DNA of 64,000 nt from Poronia punctata (lineage: Eukaryota > Ascomycota > Sordariomycetes > Xylariales > Xylariaceae), in contig MU401523.1 of NCBI GenBank assembly GCA_022579005.1, forward strand, positions 62,001 through 126,000. Direction: 5' to 3'. Below are positions 11,725 through 23,656 of the stretch, in pieces (the stretch's first letter is position 1; the number at the start of each line of letters is the position of its first letter). Made by a program: the position numbers and the translations under genes. The notes under the pieces were generated by a model. The model had not been told where the DNA came from. It worked only from the letters and a program-made list of their open reading frames with translations, and ran no database searches.

Positions 11725-13237
11725 ATGACCAATCCCTACTATACGCCCTCCTACAATCCTTACCCGCCGTCGGTACTGATAGGAACCGGCATCTTATTCA
11801 TCATCGTTCCTGTCGCCGCCGTGATACTTCGCTTCTACGCGCGACTAACTACGGCCGCGCGGTTGGGCGCCGACGATTGGACCACTATTCCGGCCGTAGC
11901 ATTGTGTGTCGCACTTGCCATCGTACAAATTATCGGTGTGTAACCCAATAGCTTATAACCCTAACTAATATGGGCTCATTGCGGGCGGGATCTACCTACA
12001 GAGGGAACCCCCCTCGCCGCACATGAATCCAAAAAGAAGAAGATCATCAATTGACTTATCATTCTTTTTTCTTTCTTCACAGCCGCGACAGCAGGAGGAC
12101 TAGGAGGACACCAGATACACGGAGAGGATGGCCAGCAGATACATACGCCGCAGCTGACCGTGTACGAAAAGACGAGATATGCATACGAGGTAATAGGGGC
12201 CATCGGGCTGGCCTTGATCAAGCTGTCGGTCCTGCTCTTCTTCCGGCGCATCTTCCGTGTGCGCGCCTTTATCCTCGTCAACAACATCGTCATCGGCCTC
12301 ACCGTCGCCTGGGGCATATCATACACCTTCGCTCTCGCCTTCCAGTGTGTACCGGTGTCGGTCCTGTGGGAGAAGTTCGAGTCCGAATATGCCCAGTACC
12401 AATGCGTCGAGGTGCTCCCATTCTACCTCTCCTTCGCCTATTCCGACCTGATCCTTGATATAATCATCTTCATACTACCGATTCCGCACCTTTGGAATCT
12501 GAAAATGCCTATGCGACAGAAGATCGGCGTCGCTTCCATATTCTTTTTGGGATCCCTGTTAGTATTACCCTTGTCTGTTTACATGTAGTACCTACCAAGA
12601 CGGAGGTGAAAACGGCAATGGCCCGGGTTAGCCCTCGACGAACGAAAGACTAACCCGCACTGTAGTGTTGTCGCCATAGGAATTACCCGCACAATTATAT
12701 ATGCTTGGGGTACGTAGTCATTCCGCCTCTATTTCCTTCCGCATCCCCAGCGCGCATTGTTTGCTAGGAGCAACTTGGGTCGTTGGAGAACTGCGCCCCA
12801 CGACATTTTCTCCCCCTGAGCCCCAAAGTACTGCCACACTAACCGGACACACCATCACAGTCGTCGATTTCGCCTCAACGAGACCAGAGTTATGGTTCGA
12901 CGACCTGACGTGGTATTCCTCGGGCGTCCTATTCTGGCACCTAGCGGAGAATGCAGTCGGCGTTCTGTGCGCCTCGATGCCGGCCTTTGCGCCCCTATTT
13001 AAGCACAGATTGCGCGGTACCCAGGCAGGAAGCACGGGCCGGGCCCTGGACACGACTGGGAGTACGATCAAGCAGTCGGCACCCGGAACTTTCTACGAAC
13101 GTATGGAAGACGAGGAGTTGCTGAGAGAGCCCGGTGGAAATGGCGCCTACCAAGAACACCCGCTCTCGTCAATTCCGCTTCAAGGGAAGATAGGTACCGA
13201 GCCGCGGAGCGAGGCGCGAAGCGAGAGGAGTTATTAA
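11725..13237 (+). CDS. Fungal rhodopsin-fold / PTH11-like seven-helix membrane protein
   Basis: Four exons, 11725-11935, 12083-12557, 12666-12709 and 12861-13237, give 368 aa. Joins rebuild IIAATAGGLGGHQ, FFLGSLVVAIGITRT and YAWVVDFAST, and each junction has canonical GT and AG. Intron 2 uses GTTAGT and a CTAAC branch site; exon 3 is only 44 nt. The protein has a short N-terminus, about seven hydrophobic helices, the family words LGADDW and GLGGHQ in the first loops, a Cys pair (FQC and YQC) in the extracellular loop, DLTWYSSGVLFWHLAENAVG near the last helix and a charged cytoplasmic tail of about 100 residues. Related proteins are orphan receptor-like membrane proteins (PTH11 class, often without CFEM). 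A ligand cannot be read from sequence. It lies between the flavoenzyme genes and a rhamnosidase. Confidence 0.88.
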
Positions 13238-14490
13238 ACATTGGCCAAGAGTTGATACCTGTCTCTGGAGTTAATATTTGGTGTTCGATGGTGTTTGGGG
13301 CTGGGGGTTTCACGTTTACGTTTACGGACGCATTGAACCGTGGTCGTGCCGGATAAGGCCATGGCTATGCGATGGCTTAACATTATATATGAAGATGGAG
13401 CGCAAGATCACGGTACAAGGTGATTGCCAATAAACGCCATACAACCACACACACACACACACAAGACTATTGGGGATGGGACGAAAACATCTTAGTCATA
13501 TAGAGATCTTTAATGCATCTAATTTCTGTCTCTGGTTCGGGGGAGGGGGGGCGTTATGTATAAGTACTACCCCGTTTTCTTCGGGTTGAATAAAGAGACA
13601 ATTTCAGGAAAGAAGTATTGGATTGTCGATCCATCTCATGAGGCGCAGCACGTTCGCTTCATACCAAAAGTAGTATTTTCTGTTGGTTTCTGTTGCATGT
13701 CACGCCTGTCACCATACAGGCACCCGAAATATACGGCTACTTGTCTGCAGCTTTGCGGCGCCAAACTTAAGTTAGTACCTACTTACCTAATCACGATCAA
13801 CTCGCGCCTACTCGTACTGTCGCCTCATCCGTAACGTACTTGCCGTAATGTTACGTCGACTCCTAACCCAATTTGCTACCCACCTCCCATCCCCCGCCTA
13901 CTGTACCTACCTTCAAATCTAACCGCCAAGTACTACGGCAACCAACGGCTAAACCCACTACAAATTCCCAAGGCTTCCAATTCAAATACAGGAATATGGG
14001 CTTGGTAATAGCCGGTGCGCAGTGTGTGCACATGCCAACCCGTCGGCAAACTTTTCAACGGCGGGGAAGGAAAGGGCGTAACGTTATTCTACCACGTCGA
14101 TGCGGGGAGAATCGAGGTATCCAATCAAACAACGAAATACACAGACATCCAAGACTGCCATGGTAGGACACGAGAACGTGGTCTGCCTTGCTCGTAGATC
14201 GTCGTCTGCGAATGGAAGGTCGCTTTTCCCCACTTCAAAACCTTAACGTGTAAATGCGTGGTGATGCAATTACCCCGAGCTTCATTCGGCCAGCTATATC
14301 CCGAGACAAACAGACACGGCAGAAGTTTGCTGTGTCTTTTTTGTACGTGCGTAGGATAGGTACTTAAGATGAAGAAGGCGAAAGGTTGGTAGTGAGAGTG
14401 TGTGTGTGTCGACCGGGCGCCTACCACCACCTTTATCGAATACCCAGGGCTTTTATACTTATGCTGCGGCTGGGCTGGGCTGACGCAGCT
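13238..14490. other. Intergenic, no gene seen
   Basis: The 3' end of the receptor-like gene and the leader of the rhamnosidase. It holds a CA-repeat and a 92-codon ATG frame (13556-13834) with no recognisable feature. One TACTCGTA octamer lies at 13809. Confidence 0.55.
13446..13463. repeat. Microsatellite (CA)n
   Basis: Nine CA units in a row in the 3' flank of the receptor-like gene. Confidence 0.9.
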
Positions 14491-17318
14491 ATGGCAGTTT
14501 CTATTTCCCACGTGTCGTTCGAGCACCACCGAGTCGCCCTCGGCATTGGCGAAGCCAGTCCGCGTATATCCTGGCAGTTCGAAGGCGATGCCGGGAACTG
14601 GTCCCAGAGCAGTTACAGCATCGAAGTATCGCGAGCGGGAAAGTCCGATGTCTTTGATGTCACTTCCCCGGACTCGGTGCTTGTCGATTGGCCGTCTGTC
14701 GAACTCAGTTCCGCCGAATCTGTTCTTGTCCGGGTCAAAGCGTACGGTGGGGACAGCGGCGTGGACACCGACTGGTCCGAGACATTCTCCGTCGAGACCG
14801 GGCTGCTGGATGACGATGATTGGTCCGGCGCTCAGATGATCGCGGCGAATAAGACGACGGAAGAAGATGCACCACATCAGCCTATTCTGCTGCGCAAGAG
14901 CTTCTCACTGGACGAGGACATCGAGTCGGCACGCTTGTATATAACCGCATACGGTATCTATGAAGCATTCATCAATGGCGACCGAGTTGGAGATGCCGTG
15001 CTGGCACCCGGTTGGCAGTCTTATAATCACCGTCTCATTTACGATACGTATGATGTTACGGACTTACTTCAACGCGGCTCAAATGCCATCGGTATCCACG
15101 TCGGCGAGGGATGGTATGCTGGCCGTATCGGATTCGACGTCACGCGCAATATCTACGGCGATACGTTAGGTGGTTTTGCCCTCTTAGTAGTCACCAAAGC
15201 AGATGGTACCCGAGAGAAGATCCCTACCGACTTGACCTGGTCATCCAGTACTGGCGCCATAGTCACGTCGGAGATATACGATGGTGAGTTTTACAATTCG
15301 ACGCTGGACCAGCCAGGCTGGACGACCTCGGATTTCGATTCCAAGAAATGGATTGGCGTCAAAGCACTTGAACCTCCTTATGGTCGACTCGCTGCACCAG
15401 ACGGCCCACCTATCCGTCGTCTGGAAGAGGTCGAGCTTGAAAAGGTCATAACGACCCCCTCCGGCGCTACAGTTCTCGACTTTGGCCAGAATCTCGTCGG
15501 TTGGCTACGCTTAAACGTCTCCGGTCCAGCTGGTACCAAGATAAAGCTAGTCCACGTAGAAGGTCAGTAAAGCAGTTATAATATTGTATATTGACGTTCC
15601 AGTCGCACACTGACACTATCATGTTTAGTACTGGAGAACGATGAGATAGCCACGGCCCCTTTGAGGTCGGCTACACAGACAGACTACCTGGTTCTCTCAG
15701 GCAAGGGCACACAGACGTGGGAGCCCACTTTTACATATCACGGCTTCCGATACGTTCAAGTTGAAAATTGGCCGGTCGATGATACACCCCTCGACAAAAC
15801 AACTGTCAAGGCCATTGTAGTGCATTCGGATATGCAGCGAACTGGTGACTTTGAGAGTTCAAACTCGCTGCTGAATAAGTTGATACAAAACATCCTGTGG
15901 AGCTGTGAGTGTGCCACCGTCGACAGATTGCCACATCCACCTTTTATACTGACTTTCAGCGTAGTAAAGGGGAATTTCATGAGCATTCCCACAGATTGTC
16001 CTCAGAGAGATGAAAGGCTTGGCTGGACCGGCGACGCTCATGCGTTTTCCCCGACCGCCAACTTCTTGTATGATACAGCAGGATTCTGGAGGAGTTGGCT
16101 AAGAGCATGTGCTTCCTCTCCCTTCGGGAGAAACGATTTGCCTGACTTGACCTAGGATGTGATATCAGAACAACTCGAGAATGACAGTAAGTACCAACGC
16201 AATGACTAACGACGCCAAGTCACAAAGATTTGACACTCATTCCAGATGTTGTTCCCGTCGTTGTCCCCAATGTTCCAGCCGTAGGGCCCGTTAACCCAGC
16301 TGCAGTCTGGGGAGACGTGGTGGTAGCGAACCCCTGGAACACGTACCAGTCGTCAGGAGATCTTGCCGCCTTGAAGGAGCATTACGTAGGAGCCAAGGCC
16401 TGGGTCGACAGCGGCATTCCTCGGGGTGAGGACGGACTGTGGAACCACACCTATCCTCAATACGGCGACTGGCTTGATCCCAAGGCGCCAAACGATGACC
16501 CAAGCGGTGCCACCACCAGCTCTGCCCTAGTGGCCGACGCATACTTTGTTTATGTCACCGGCTTGGTAGCGAAAATAGCAGCGGCATTAGAATTGGAGGA
16601 CGATGTCACCCATTACAAGGACTACGCGGCAGAATTAAAGCAAGCTTACCAGAAGGCCTGGATAGATGAGGACGGCAAAGTGGCATACGAAACACAGACA
16701 GGCCTAGCGCTTTCTCTATACTTCGGACTCTTCCCCGACGGTCAGGACACAGCTGCCGCCAGTAGATTGCAGAAGATTATCGCCGACAACGATTATCTCG
16801 TCGGGACCGGGTTCGCAGGAACACATCTTCTCGGCCTTGCTCTGACCGAGTATGGACTGACAGACGAGTTCTACAGCATGCTCTTGCAGACGACAGTGCC
16901 CTCCTGGCTATACCAAGTGGCCATGGACGGCACAACGACATGGGAACGCTGGGACAGCATGCTTCCCAACGGCACCGTCAATCCTAATATGATGACTTCT
17001 TTTAATCATTATGCTTTTGGCTCCGTCGCCAACTGGATCTTCCGCACCGTTGCTGGTCTTTCGCCAGCCGAGCCGGGATGGAAGACTATCCGGGTAGCCC
17101 CGATTCCTGGTGGGGACTTGACGTCGGCAAAGGCCAGCTATAAAAGTCCGTATGGGCTGACTTCTACGGAATGGAGCTTGGATGGTGAGGATTTCAATCT
17201 CAAGCTTGTCGTCCCGCCGAATGCGAAGGCCGAAGTTGTTCTACCTGGGACGGATGATGATGTTACATCTGTCGGTAGTGGGACCCATACTTTCAAGGTT
17301 TCTGGCTTTGGGAAGTAG
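14491..17318 (+). CDS. Alpha-L-rhamnosidase, glycoside hydrolase family 78
   Basis: Exons 14491-15562, 15629-15904, 15965-16104, 16156-16186 and 16246-17318 give about 863 aa. Two in-frame ATGs (14461, 14491) are possible. The second begins AVSISHVSFEHH...LGIGEASPRISW, the usual GH78 start, and neither gives a signal peptide, so the enzyme may be intracellular. The N-terminal beta domains are followed by the (alpha/alpha)6 catalytic barrel with the acidic signature PTDCPQRDERLGWTGD (about 458-473) and TTWERWDS (E740), both conserved and holding proposed catalytic acids, and a C-terminal beta domain. GH78 releases terminal L-rhamnose from plant glycosides and polysaccharides. Introns 1, 2 and 4 are canonical. 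The exon 3 to exon 4 join that restores SWLRDVISEQLEND needs a GC donor at 16105, and exon 4 is only 31 nt. Intron 2 (60 nt) has no stop in frame. Confidence 0.93.
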
Positions 17319-17573
17319 GGATAACAAAAGGGGAGACCTACCGAGGGGGGAATAGCATGATATATAGTTTAGTATCGTTGATGGTATTGATATCATTCTG
17401 ATGGCCATTGTTCTGGCTAACTTACAACGTGCCTCTCTTCCGTCATTCCCAGTTGAATGCTGTGTGTAGTCCATGTGTGCCTTTTCCAGGGGGATCGTAA
17501 AGCGCTTCTTGGCCAAAGACCTGCCAATAATGAATAATTTCATCATCACCATGGATAAAGTACCGAGACAAAA

Positions 17574-18933
17574 TCATAACTCCCGCATGACTTCAGCAAC
17601 CGCCTTGGCCGCCGCCCGTTTCCTCTGCTCCTCGGGTAACCCGACATTCGTATCCCTCACAGCTTGCAATTTAGTCATCATTCTCTCGATTTTCCGTATC
17701 TCCTCATCGTCCAATTCCTCATCCTCATCCTCATCCCCATCCCCATCATCTTTCTTCTCCTTTTCCTTTTCCCTTTCCTTTTCCCCCGACGTGCCTGGCT
17801 GATCATCATCTTCATCATCTTCTTGGCCAGCATTCAATATGGCGCGTTTCAGACCCGCGAAATCCTTTTTATCGAAACCAAAGTCTAGATCTTCTGTATC
17901 TAGATGGGTTGGATCGCCGTCATCGTTGCCGGTATTTTCAAGTTGTTTTGCGGTGATTTCCGCGGAATCTGAGTCCGAGTCCGAGTCCGAGTCAGAGACT
18001 TCTAGATCGGTTGAGGCAGACCAGTCATTTGCTTCGATTGCTTCTAGGACGCGGGGAATACCAGTTTTCTCTGAGGGTGTAGGTTTTTTTTTTTTTTTTG
18101 TTAGTCTAGTAAGTGGTTTACTCGCCAAGTCAAAAGGGGAAAGAAGGAAAGAAGGAAAGAAAGAAAGAAAAGAAAAAAGGGGAAACAACAAACCTCCAAA
18201 CTCATTCCTCCTATCTTTATCCCCATCCCCATCCCCATCCCCATCCCCACCAGAACCGGAACCAGAACCAGTACTTCTAACATGAACAAACTCGAACCCA
18301 TTCTCAGCAGCTAAATCATCCCAAAAATCCACATCCCCCTCATCCCCAGCCCCAACCCCTACACAGAGCGTAACACCGTCCCAATAATTACCACCTAAAC
18401 CATCTTTCACCACTTTGCCCACATTTTGAATAATTTCTTTTTCCTTTTCCTTTTCCTTTTCTTTTTCTTTTTCGTCGTGATCAAGTGAAAAGACGACGAT
18501 GACGCCTCCCAAGACTCGAAGAACTTCTTTGGCTTCTGGAGATAAGAAAGAAGCGGACCATTCAGAAGAAGAGGAAGAGGAAGAGGAAGAAGAGATTAGG
18601 TCTAGCCATATGGGTATGTCGCTTTTGTAATAAGCTGTTTGGAGGGTGAGGGTTTGTGTACTTCCTGCTAAAGGGGGGGAGGGGTGGGATCCTGTGAGTT
18701 CTGTTTTTTTTTGAGAGAGAGAGGGGGTTGTTAGTTAATAATTTTATGTGTCGATGTGTCAGTGAGTTTGAGCTTGGATGAAAAGGAAGATGATTAAAAA
18801 AAAAAAAAAAAAAAAAAAAAAGGATAGGGAGGCTAGGTTAGGTACTTTATTTACCTTTTATCACACGTATGAGGTGAGGTTCTGATTTCTCGGATGAGAC
18901 TGCTAGTATCCGGCGGGGGTTTTTGATTTCCAT
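17574..18933 (-). CDS. Alpha/gamma-adaptin-binding protein p34 (AAGAB / Irc6-like)
   Basis: Minus-strand exons 18933-18855, 18700-18194 and 18070-17574 give 360 aa. The first exon starts EIKNPRRILAVSS and joins as RVIKELTGSHPSPPL, matching the p34 N-terminal GTPase-like fold. LQTAYYKSDIPIWLDL follows. Intron 2 removes a hydrophobic, T-rich stretch and gives NEFGEKTGIPRVLEAIEANDW. The C-terminus (ERMMTKLQAVRD..LPEEQRKRAAAKAVAEVM) is the family's helical tail. In animals AAGAB helps assemble the AP-1/AP-2 clathrin adaptor complexes; yeast Irc6 is the distant relative. The protein carries five low-complexity tracts: a Ser run, two Lys/Glu runs, an SG/DG run and an SD run. The CCCCAT and CTTTTC repeats at about 18218-18250 and 18440-18472 are the DNA behind two of them. 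It converges with the rhamnosidase, 255 bp apart. Intron 1 holds a 26-nt A-run (18796-18821). Confidence 0.88.
18796..18821. repeat. Poly-A tract inside intron 1 of the p34 gene
   Basis: A run of 26 A on the plus strand, hence poly-T (pyrimidine) on the transcribed strand of the intron. Confidence 0.9.
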
Positions 18934-19965
18934 TTTTTTCTTTTCAAAGACCGTCCACCCGGGTTCTTTTTTTTTCTTTTTTTTCCGTCTGCTTTCAAGA
19001 GTATAGTGTCAGATAGAGTAACCAGGTGGTAGGTTGAGATATTGAAAGATGATGGATTGGTCGATTTGTGTCTTTGTTAAGTAAGGCAAGGAAGGTACTG
19101 GTAAGGATGGAGGGGCAAGTTTGAGGGTTGCCCCAATGCTTGCTCCCCGCGATTATGAGCTGTAAAAGGATAATGCTTGTAAAGTCATAAGAATATCGTC
19201 ATATCAAGACTTGATGACTGTTATATCGATATTGAATCTTGTTTAGATGCATATATATGTAATTGGTAGCCAAAACCACAAGAAACTTTGGACGACGGAC
19301 TACATTAGCTATTTTGATGGACAGGTAGGAGCACTCTTGACCTCTTGACTTTGAAAAGCATGTTACCAGCAGTATAGGTACGCCTCGCATGAAGAAAATC
19401 GAGTATGAAACGCGAAGTATATGATAAGAGGAATAAGAGTGAGCCTGGTTTTAGGATGGAGGGCCGTAGTCAGCGACTCAGCGAGTGCGGCGAAAAGAGG
19501 GTCGAGCTACCTACTAGCTAGAGGCGGGATATTATACGCCCATACCGGCGTATATGGAGCATCAGGAGGTGAATGATGGGAATGAGCTTCTTATTGTTAG
19601 GAGGGGGAGGATGCTCGAGAACGTTGACTTGACGAGGTTGGGGTGGGATGCCTGGTTAAAGGGAAGCGAGAAAGAGTAAGAAGTAATTTCTCGAAAACAG
19701 AATTACACTTTGAAGCAAGCCAAACCGGCGAGCACGTATCACCGGTAGGCTTCCTGGGATTCCGACGTGTTTGTTATATACCCCCGGCTGCGTATAGTAT
19801 AATCGTGATCCAAAACCGTCTTGTTTTTTCCTTTTCATTGGACGCTCGCTGTGTAACCTAGGTATGTATGTATGTAGTGTATGCTGTATATATGCAATGA
19901 ATGCAAGAAAATGCCGTTCTCGTCACGAAACCAAACGCCGGCCCCCCCTTATCCCCTTTCTTTTT
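18934..19965. other. Intergenic between p34 (leader) and coactosin (3' end)
   Basis: No supportable gene. T-rich stretches upstream of the p34 ATG, one ACCTAGGT palindrome at 19856 and a short TATG repeat just after it. Confidence 0.6.
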
Positions 19966-20406
19966 TCAACCTCTCCCCCCATTATAATCCGCCCCTCCCG
20001 CCCTCCTCAACCTAGCAACGACATCCTTCTCATCCAAATCATTCCGATCATGCGCGTCGACCTGGATACTATGATGAGCCAAGACCTTCTTAACCGCCGC
20101 GCTCTCGAAGCCGACGCGCGCCTTTCGCATCACCCTCGTGCCTTGTCCGATCCAAATCACCAACACGAATTTGATCCTCTTGCTCTCCGTGTCGTTGGCG
20201 TATTCTACCCGCGCATATCCGTATTGCGCCTGTCCGTCGTCCAGATTCTCCGCTAGCTCGGCTAACCCGCCCTTGCCCGTCGACGATAACACTAGTTTGT
20301 CCCCTGTCGCGCTGGCGTATGATAGGAGGAGCCAGTTCGTCTCGTCTTTGTCGGATCGTACCGCTTCGTAGGCTGCTTGGATCTCGGGGACGTCGACGCC
20401 GGACAT
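19966..20406 (-). CDS. Coactosin-like actin-binding protein (ADF-H domain)
   Basis: A single exon of 146 codons starts at the ATG at 20406 and ends at 19966. One ADF-homology domain covers almost the whole length: it opens with MSGVDVPEIQAAYEAVRSD, continues with TNWLLLSYASATGDKLVLSSTG and YGYARVEYANDTESKRIKFVLVIWIG, and ends near VRLRRAGGADYNGGRG. Length and architecture match fungal coactosin; the single domain separates it from twinfilin, and the KFVLVIWIG pattern fits coactosin better than cofilin. Coactosin binds actin filaments without depolymerising them. Relatives often have introns, so an intronless version is mildly unusual. It is followed downstream on the same strand by eIF2 gamma's divergent neighbourhood, with no sign of co-regulation. 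Confidence 0.85.
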   Translation of the reverse strand: MSGVDVPEIQAAYEAVRSDKDETNWLLLSYASATGDKLVLSSTGKGGLAELAENLDDGQAQYGYARVEYANDTESKRIKFVLVIWIGQGTRVMRKARVGFESAAVKKVLAHHSIQVDAHDRNDLDEKDVVARLRRAGGADYNGGRG

Positions 20407-21623
20407 TGTTCGTTTGTTCTTTGGTTGGTTGGTTGGTTGGGTGGGGTTTGGGTAGGTAGATAGATAGGGTTTTTGCGGAAATGGGATAGATATAGATATA
20501 GTTAGAGTTATAGTCTGTGTAGGTATTTATAAAATCTCTGGACTTTTTCTCTATATCTCCGCTGGAATTGCGTTCTTCTTCTTCATTTAAATTCTTCGTT
20601 TCGGGGTTCTAATGCTTGTTTCGACTGCGAAACCGCAAAACGGACGGGGTGGTATCTAGTCTAGTCAAGGGTCCAGTGTGGGGGGGGGGAATGGAGGGGC
20701 AGCTAAAACTACACGACGTGAAAGAGAGGGGAATTAGCCGTCCAATATTGGAATAGACCAAATATGTTCAACTCCAAGGAAAAAACCAACAGGAAGCCAA
20801 TCCAGGGTTTCATAACTTGTACAATGGTATCTTCAATACCCTGCGGGCCTGCTAACCTATTACTATGCGTTTCTTTGCTCTGTTGTCTTTATCTTTCTCT
20901 TGTCTTGCGTTGCCCATCACAACTGGCATCGGCTGTTTGCCATCCGACAAGTGTGCCCCTGATATAGGTACATTCCCGTCCATGACTGCTAGGCTACACA
21001 ACAAAGTATAATGGTTATTCAACGTTCTGGTGTCCAGCTCGAAGCCTGATCATATTCACATAAGCACCATCATAGATGTAGTCTCTAATTTGAATGCGGC
21101 AAGGGTTCCCATATGCTTTTGATTTGTCGTAACCTTCCTATCTAACTCTGGCTCTGCTCATAAACATCAACCAACCCATGCTACATCTTCACAATCCTGT
21201 ATCATGTTGCGAGTATAGAGTATATCAAGCCGGCCGGATCACATCACACGTTTTTTCGCATCAGAAGCAACCTCCACCCTTCTGCTCCCTAGCAATGCGT
21301 AGGTCGCAATGCCACGCCACAGAACCTAAAGCCAAATCGGACATGAGCCTTCACCGACGATCGCTATTGTTCCAACCACTGAACTCCATATCACCCTGTG
21401 AAAGGCACCATGGTATCTTAGTCTTGAAAAGACGGCAGAAATCCACCGGAGAAAGTACTCAGAAACAAGGGAACAAGACAGTCGAGCCACGGAAGGCGTG
21501 AGACGAGCCTTCGAGGAACCATTTCGTATAGTATCATTTGTTGAGATCCTAAAGATCTCGTTGCCAGCGCAACCGCCCTCGCAAGGCGTTGTTGAATCGG
21601 TATCTGTATTAAAATACCGCCGT
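20407..21623. other. Intergenic between coactosin (leader) and eIF2 gamma (3' end)
   Basis: No supportable gene. Short TTGGTTGGTTGG and GATAGATAG repeats lie just upstream of the coactosin ATG (about 20420-20500). The part beside the eIF2 gamma stop shows open frames on both strands but none with family resemblance. Confidence 0.55.
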
Positions 21624-23656
21624 TTACATGCTAGTCGGTTCCAGGATCTCACCAGCAGTGATGGTAGCCCAGCCAATAAGACGCCAATGCTTTTCGATAC
21701 GTCGGCTAAGCGCAATTTTCTCTGTTGGTGACCATGTAGTTAGCATATGCCCCCCCACAAGGCCGAGAACCGAAACAGGGATACTCACCTCCGATGTTTG
21801 TGCACGCCGGGCTAGTAAGAACAAGCTTGGCGGCATCTCGCTTGATAGCAGCAACCTTGGCACCAGTTGATGTTGATCCAATATTAACCATGAGAATTTC
21901 GTTCTTGGTAAGCTTCTCAACCTTGCGTTGCTTTCCGTCGGCAACACCGAGGAGACGACGCAGCAAGTAAAAGTTGACTTCGATTTGGCCGTAGATATCG
22001 GGAGATCTTCCCCGGAGACCAAGGACGAAACCGACCAGACGATCAGCTCTGCACAACGTTGGGTCGATGCGCGTACCGACACCGATCAACCCGCCAGGAA
22101 CGGCATACTTCAGGTCGTTGGCTTCGGAGTTGAGCGAGACCACGCGGCTGAAAATAGGAGTACATCTAAGGTTTCCCTTTTCGTCACGAGTGACGATACC
22201 AGGGCGGATCTCGATCTCGTCACCCATCTTCAACATGCCGTGAAGAATACTGCCGCCGGCAACACCACCTTTGAGCTCGTCGATATCGGCACCCGGCTTG
22301 TTGACGTCGAAGGATCGAATGACCATCATGTAGGGGTCCATGGAGAAATCTCTGGGGGGCACCGGGATGCTGACAATGGCATCATTAACAGCGTCGATGT
22401 TCATCTTGAGCTGGGCGGAAATGGGGATGATGGGAGATTTGCTGGCCACGGTGCCTCGGATAAACTGTTGGATCGACTCTTTCTCACTGTTCAGTATTCC
22501 ATCTCGAATAAGAAACCAGGTCCAGATATCTTACCGTAATGCTTCATGGCCATATCGCTCTTGATGAGATCTACTTTGTTTTGCAAAATAATGATATTCT
22601 CTGGTCAAGTAATTAGTATAAAGCTGTCCGGATAAAACCATGGAGCGGAACCCAAGTATGAATGAATTCAACGGCGCCTAGGGGGACATACCCAATTTCA
22701 TGATCTCGACAGCCGCCAAATGCTCAGACTTGGTCTTGTTAGCTAAGTTTCAGCCCGGCAGAGCGGAGGATTCTTACGGTCTGAGGTTGAGGGCAGCTTT
22801 CGTTACCGGCAACCAACTAGAAGCTGTTAGTGCGATTCTTCACGGCAGACTGAAGGTAAGAACTATGGTACTAACAAGCAAAGCTGCGTCCATGACAGCG
22901 GCACCTGACAACTATAGACGTCGTTAGCTAGAAAGACACGGGCGGGACGGGCGGCAGAGTGTACCATAGTACTCATGAGAATATCGTGACCTAAGATGGA
23001 AAAATTAGCATTCACTCATGGCTTCGGTGCGGACCGGTTACATACCAGGGCAGTCAACGAAGCTAACATGTCGTAGGAGTTCATAAGTTCCACCGCAGCC
23101 CTCGCGTTCGCATGGGGGGTCAACTCGTTGATCGCTCTTGTAAGACCGGAAGCAAGTAGGTCGCGGGCATTCGGGATTATTGCACTTATATATCTTGGCA
23201 TTTGCGTAACCAAGCTTGATTGTAATGTTGCGAATCAGTTCTGTATCAGATTGTTAGTGTGTCTCGCCCGTCGAACCGACCATGCTGCGCTTCCGTCCGA
23301 AATACCGCTGGTTAACGAGAAAGGGATATATGCTGACCGTTCTTGAAGCGCACAGTCTGGACGCCAGATATGGCCTTGACGACGGTGGATTTTCCGTGGG
23401 CGACATGGCCGATTGTGCCTATGTTGATAGTGGCCTGCCGAGCGATAATTTCAGGCGTGGTCGGGGTCAACGTCGATACATCGAGATCTTTAGGGTCGGT
23501 CTGAGGGGGCAGCGGCGGTCTTTCCTCAACCACCTTTTGGACAGGTATTTGCTGTGTCTTCAACTGGGGCTCAATTTGAGGCTCGGTCTCGGATTCAGAA
23601 CCGCTCTCGGATCCGGAGTCGAGCTCAGGGTTATCGGGCTTATCATCGACCGCCAT
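21624..23656 (-). CDS. GCD11: Translation initiation factor eIF2, gamma subunit
   Basis: Nine minus-strand exons: 23656-23338, 23240-23046, 22990-22965, 22911-22876, 22816-22778, 22728-22692, 22600-22535, 22478-21789 and 21721-21624. Together they give 501 aa, with every junction phase-consistent. The GTPase motifs are in order: G1 GHVAHGKST (about 83-91), G3 DCPGHD (split by an intron), G4 NKVD and the G5-like SAQL. A zinc-ribbon Cys set lies between G1 and G3 (KCNNPEC, CEREGC). Domains II and III follow, and the end is [18 protein letters not shown]. The protein is the GTP- and Met-tRNAi-binding core of the ternary complex. The N-terminal extension of about 70 residues is acidic and Ser/Glu-rich. 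Exons 3 to 6 are only 26, 36, 39 and 37 nt, with introns of 49-59 nt between them, so a simple frame search makes the G-domain look broken when it is intact. Confidence 0.96.

Noticed and set aside
14386..14490. Longer N-terminus of the rhamnosidase starting at 14386
   Set aside because: The codon there is TTG, and the added residues do not resemble the family or a signal peptide.
22460..23300. eIF2 gamma read as a pseudogene because the frame is interrupted
   Set aside because: Every interruption is removed by short introns with canonical splice sites, and all GTPase motifs are recovered.
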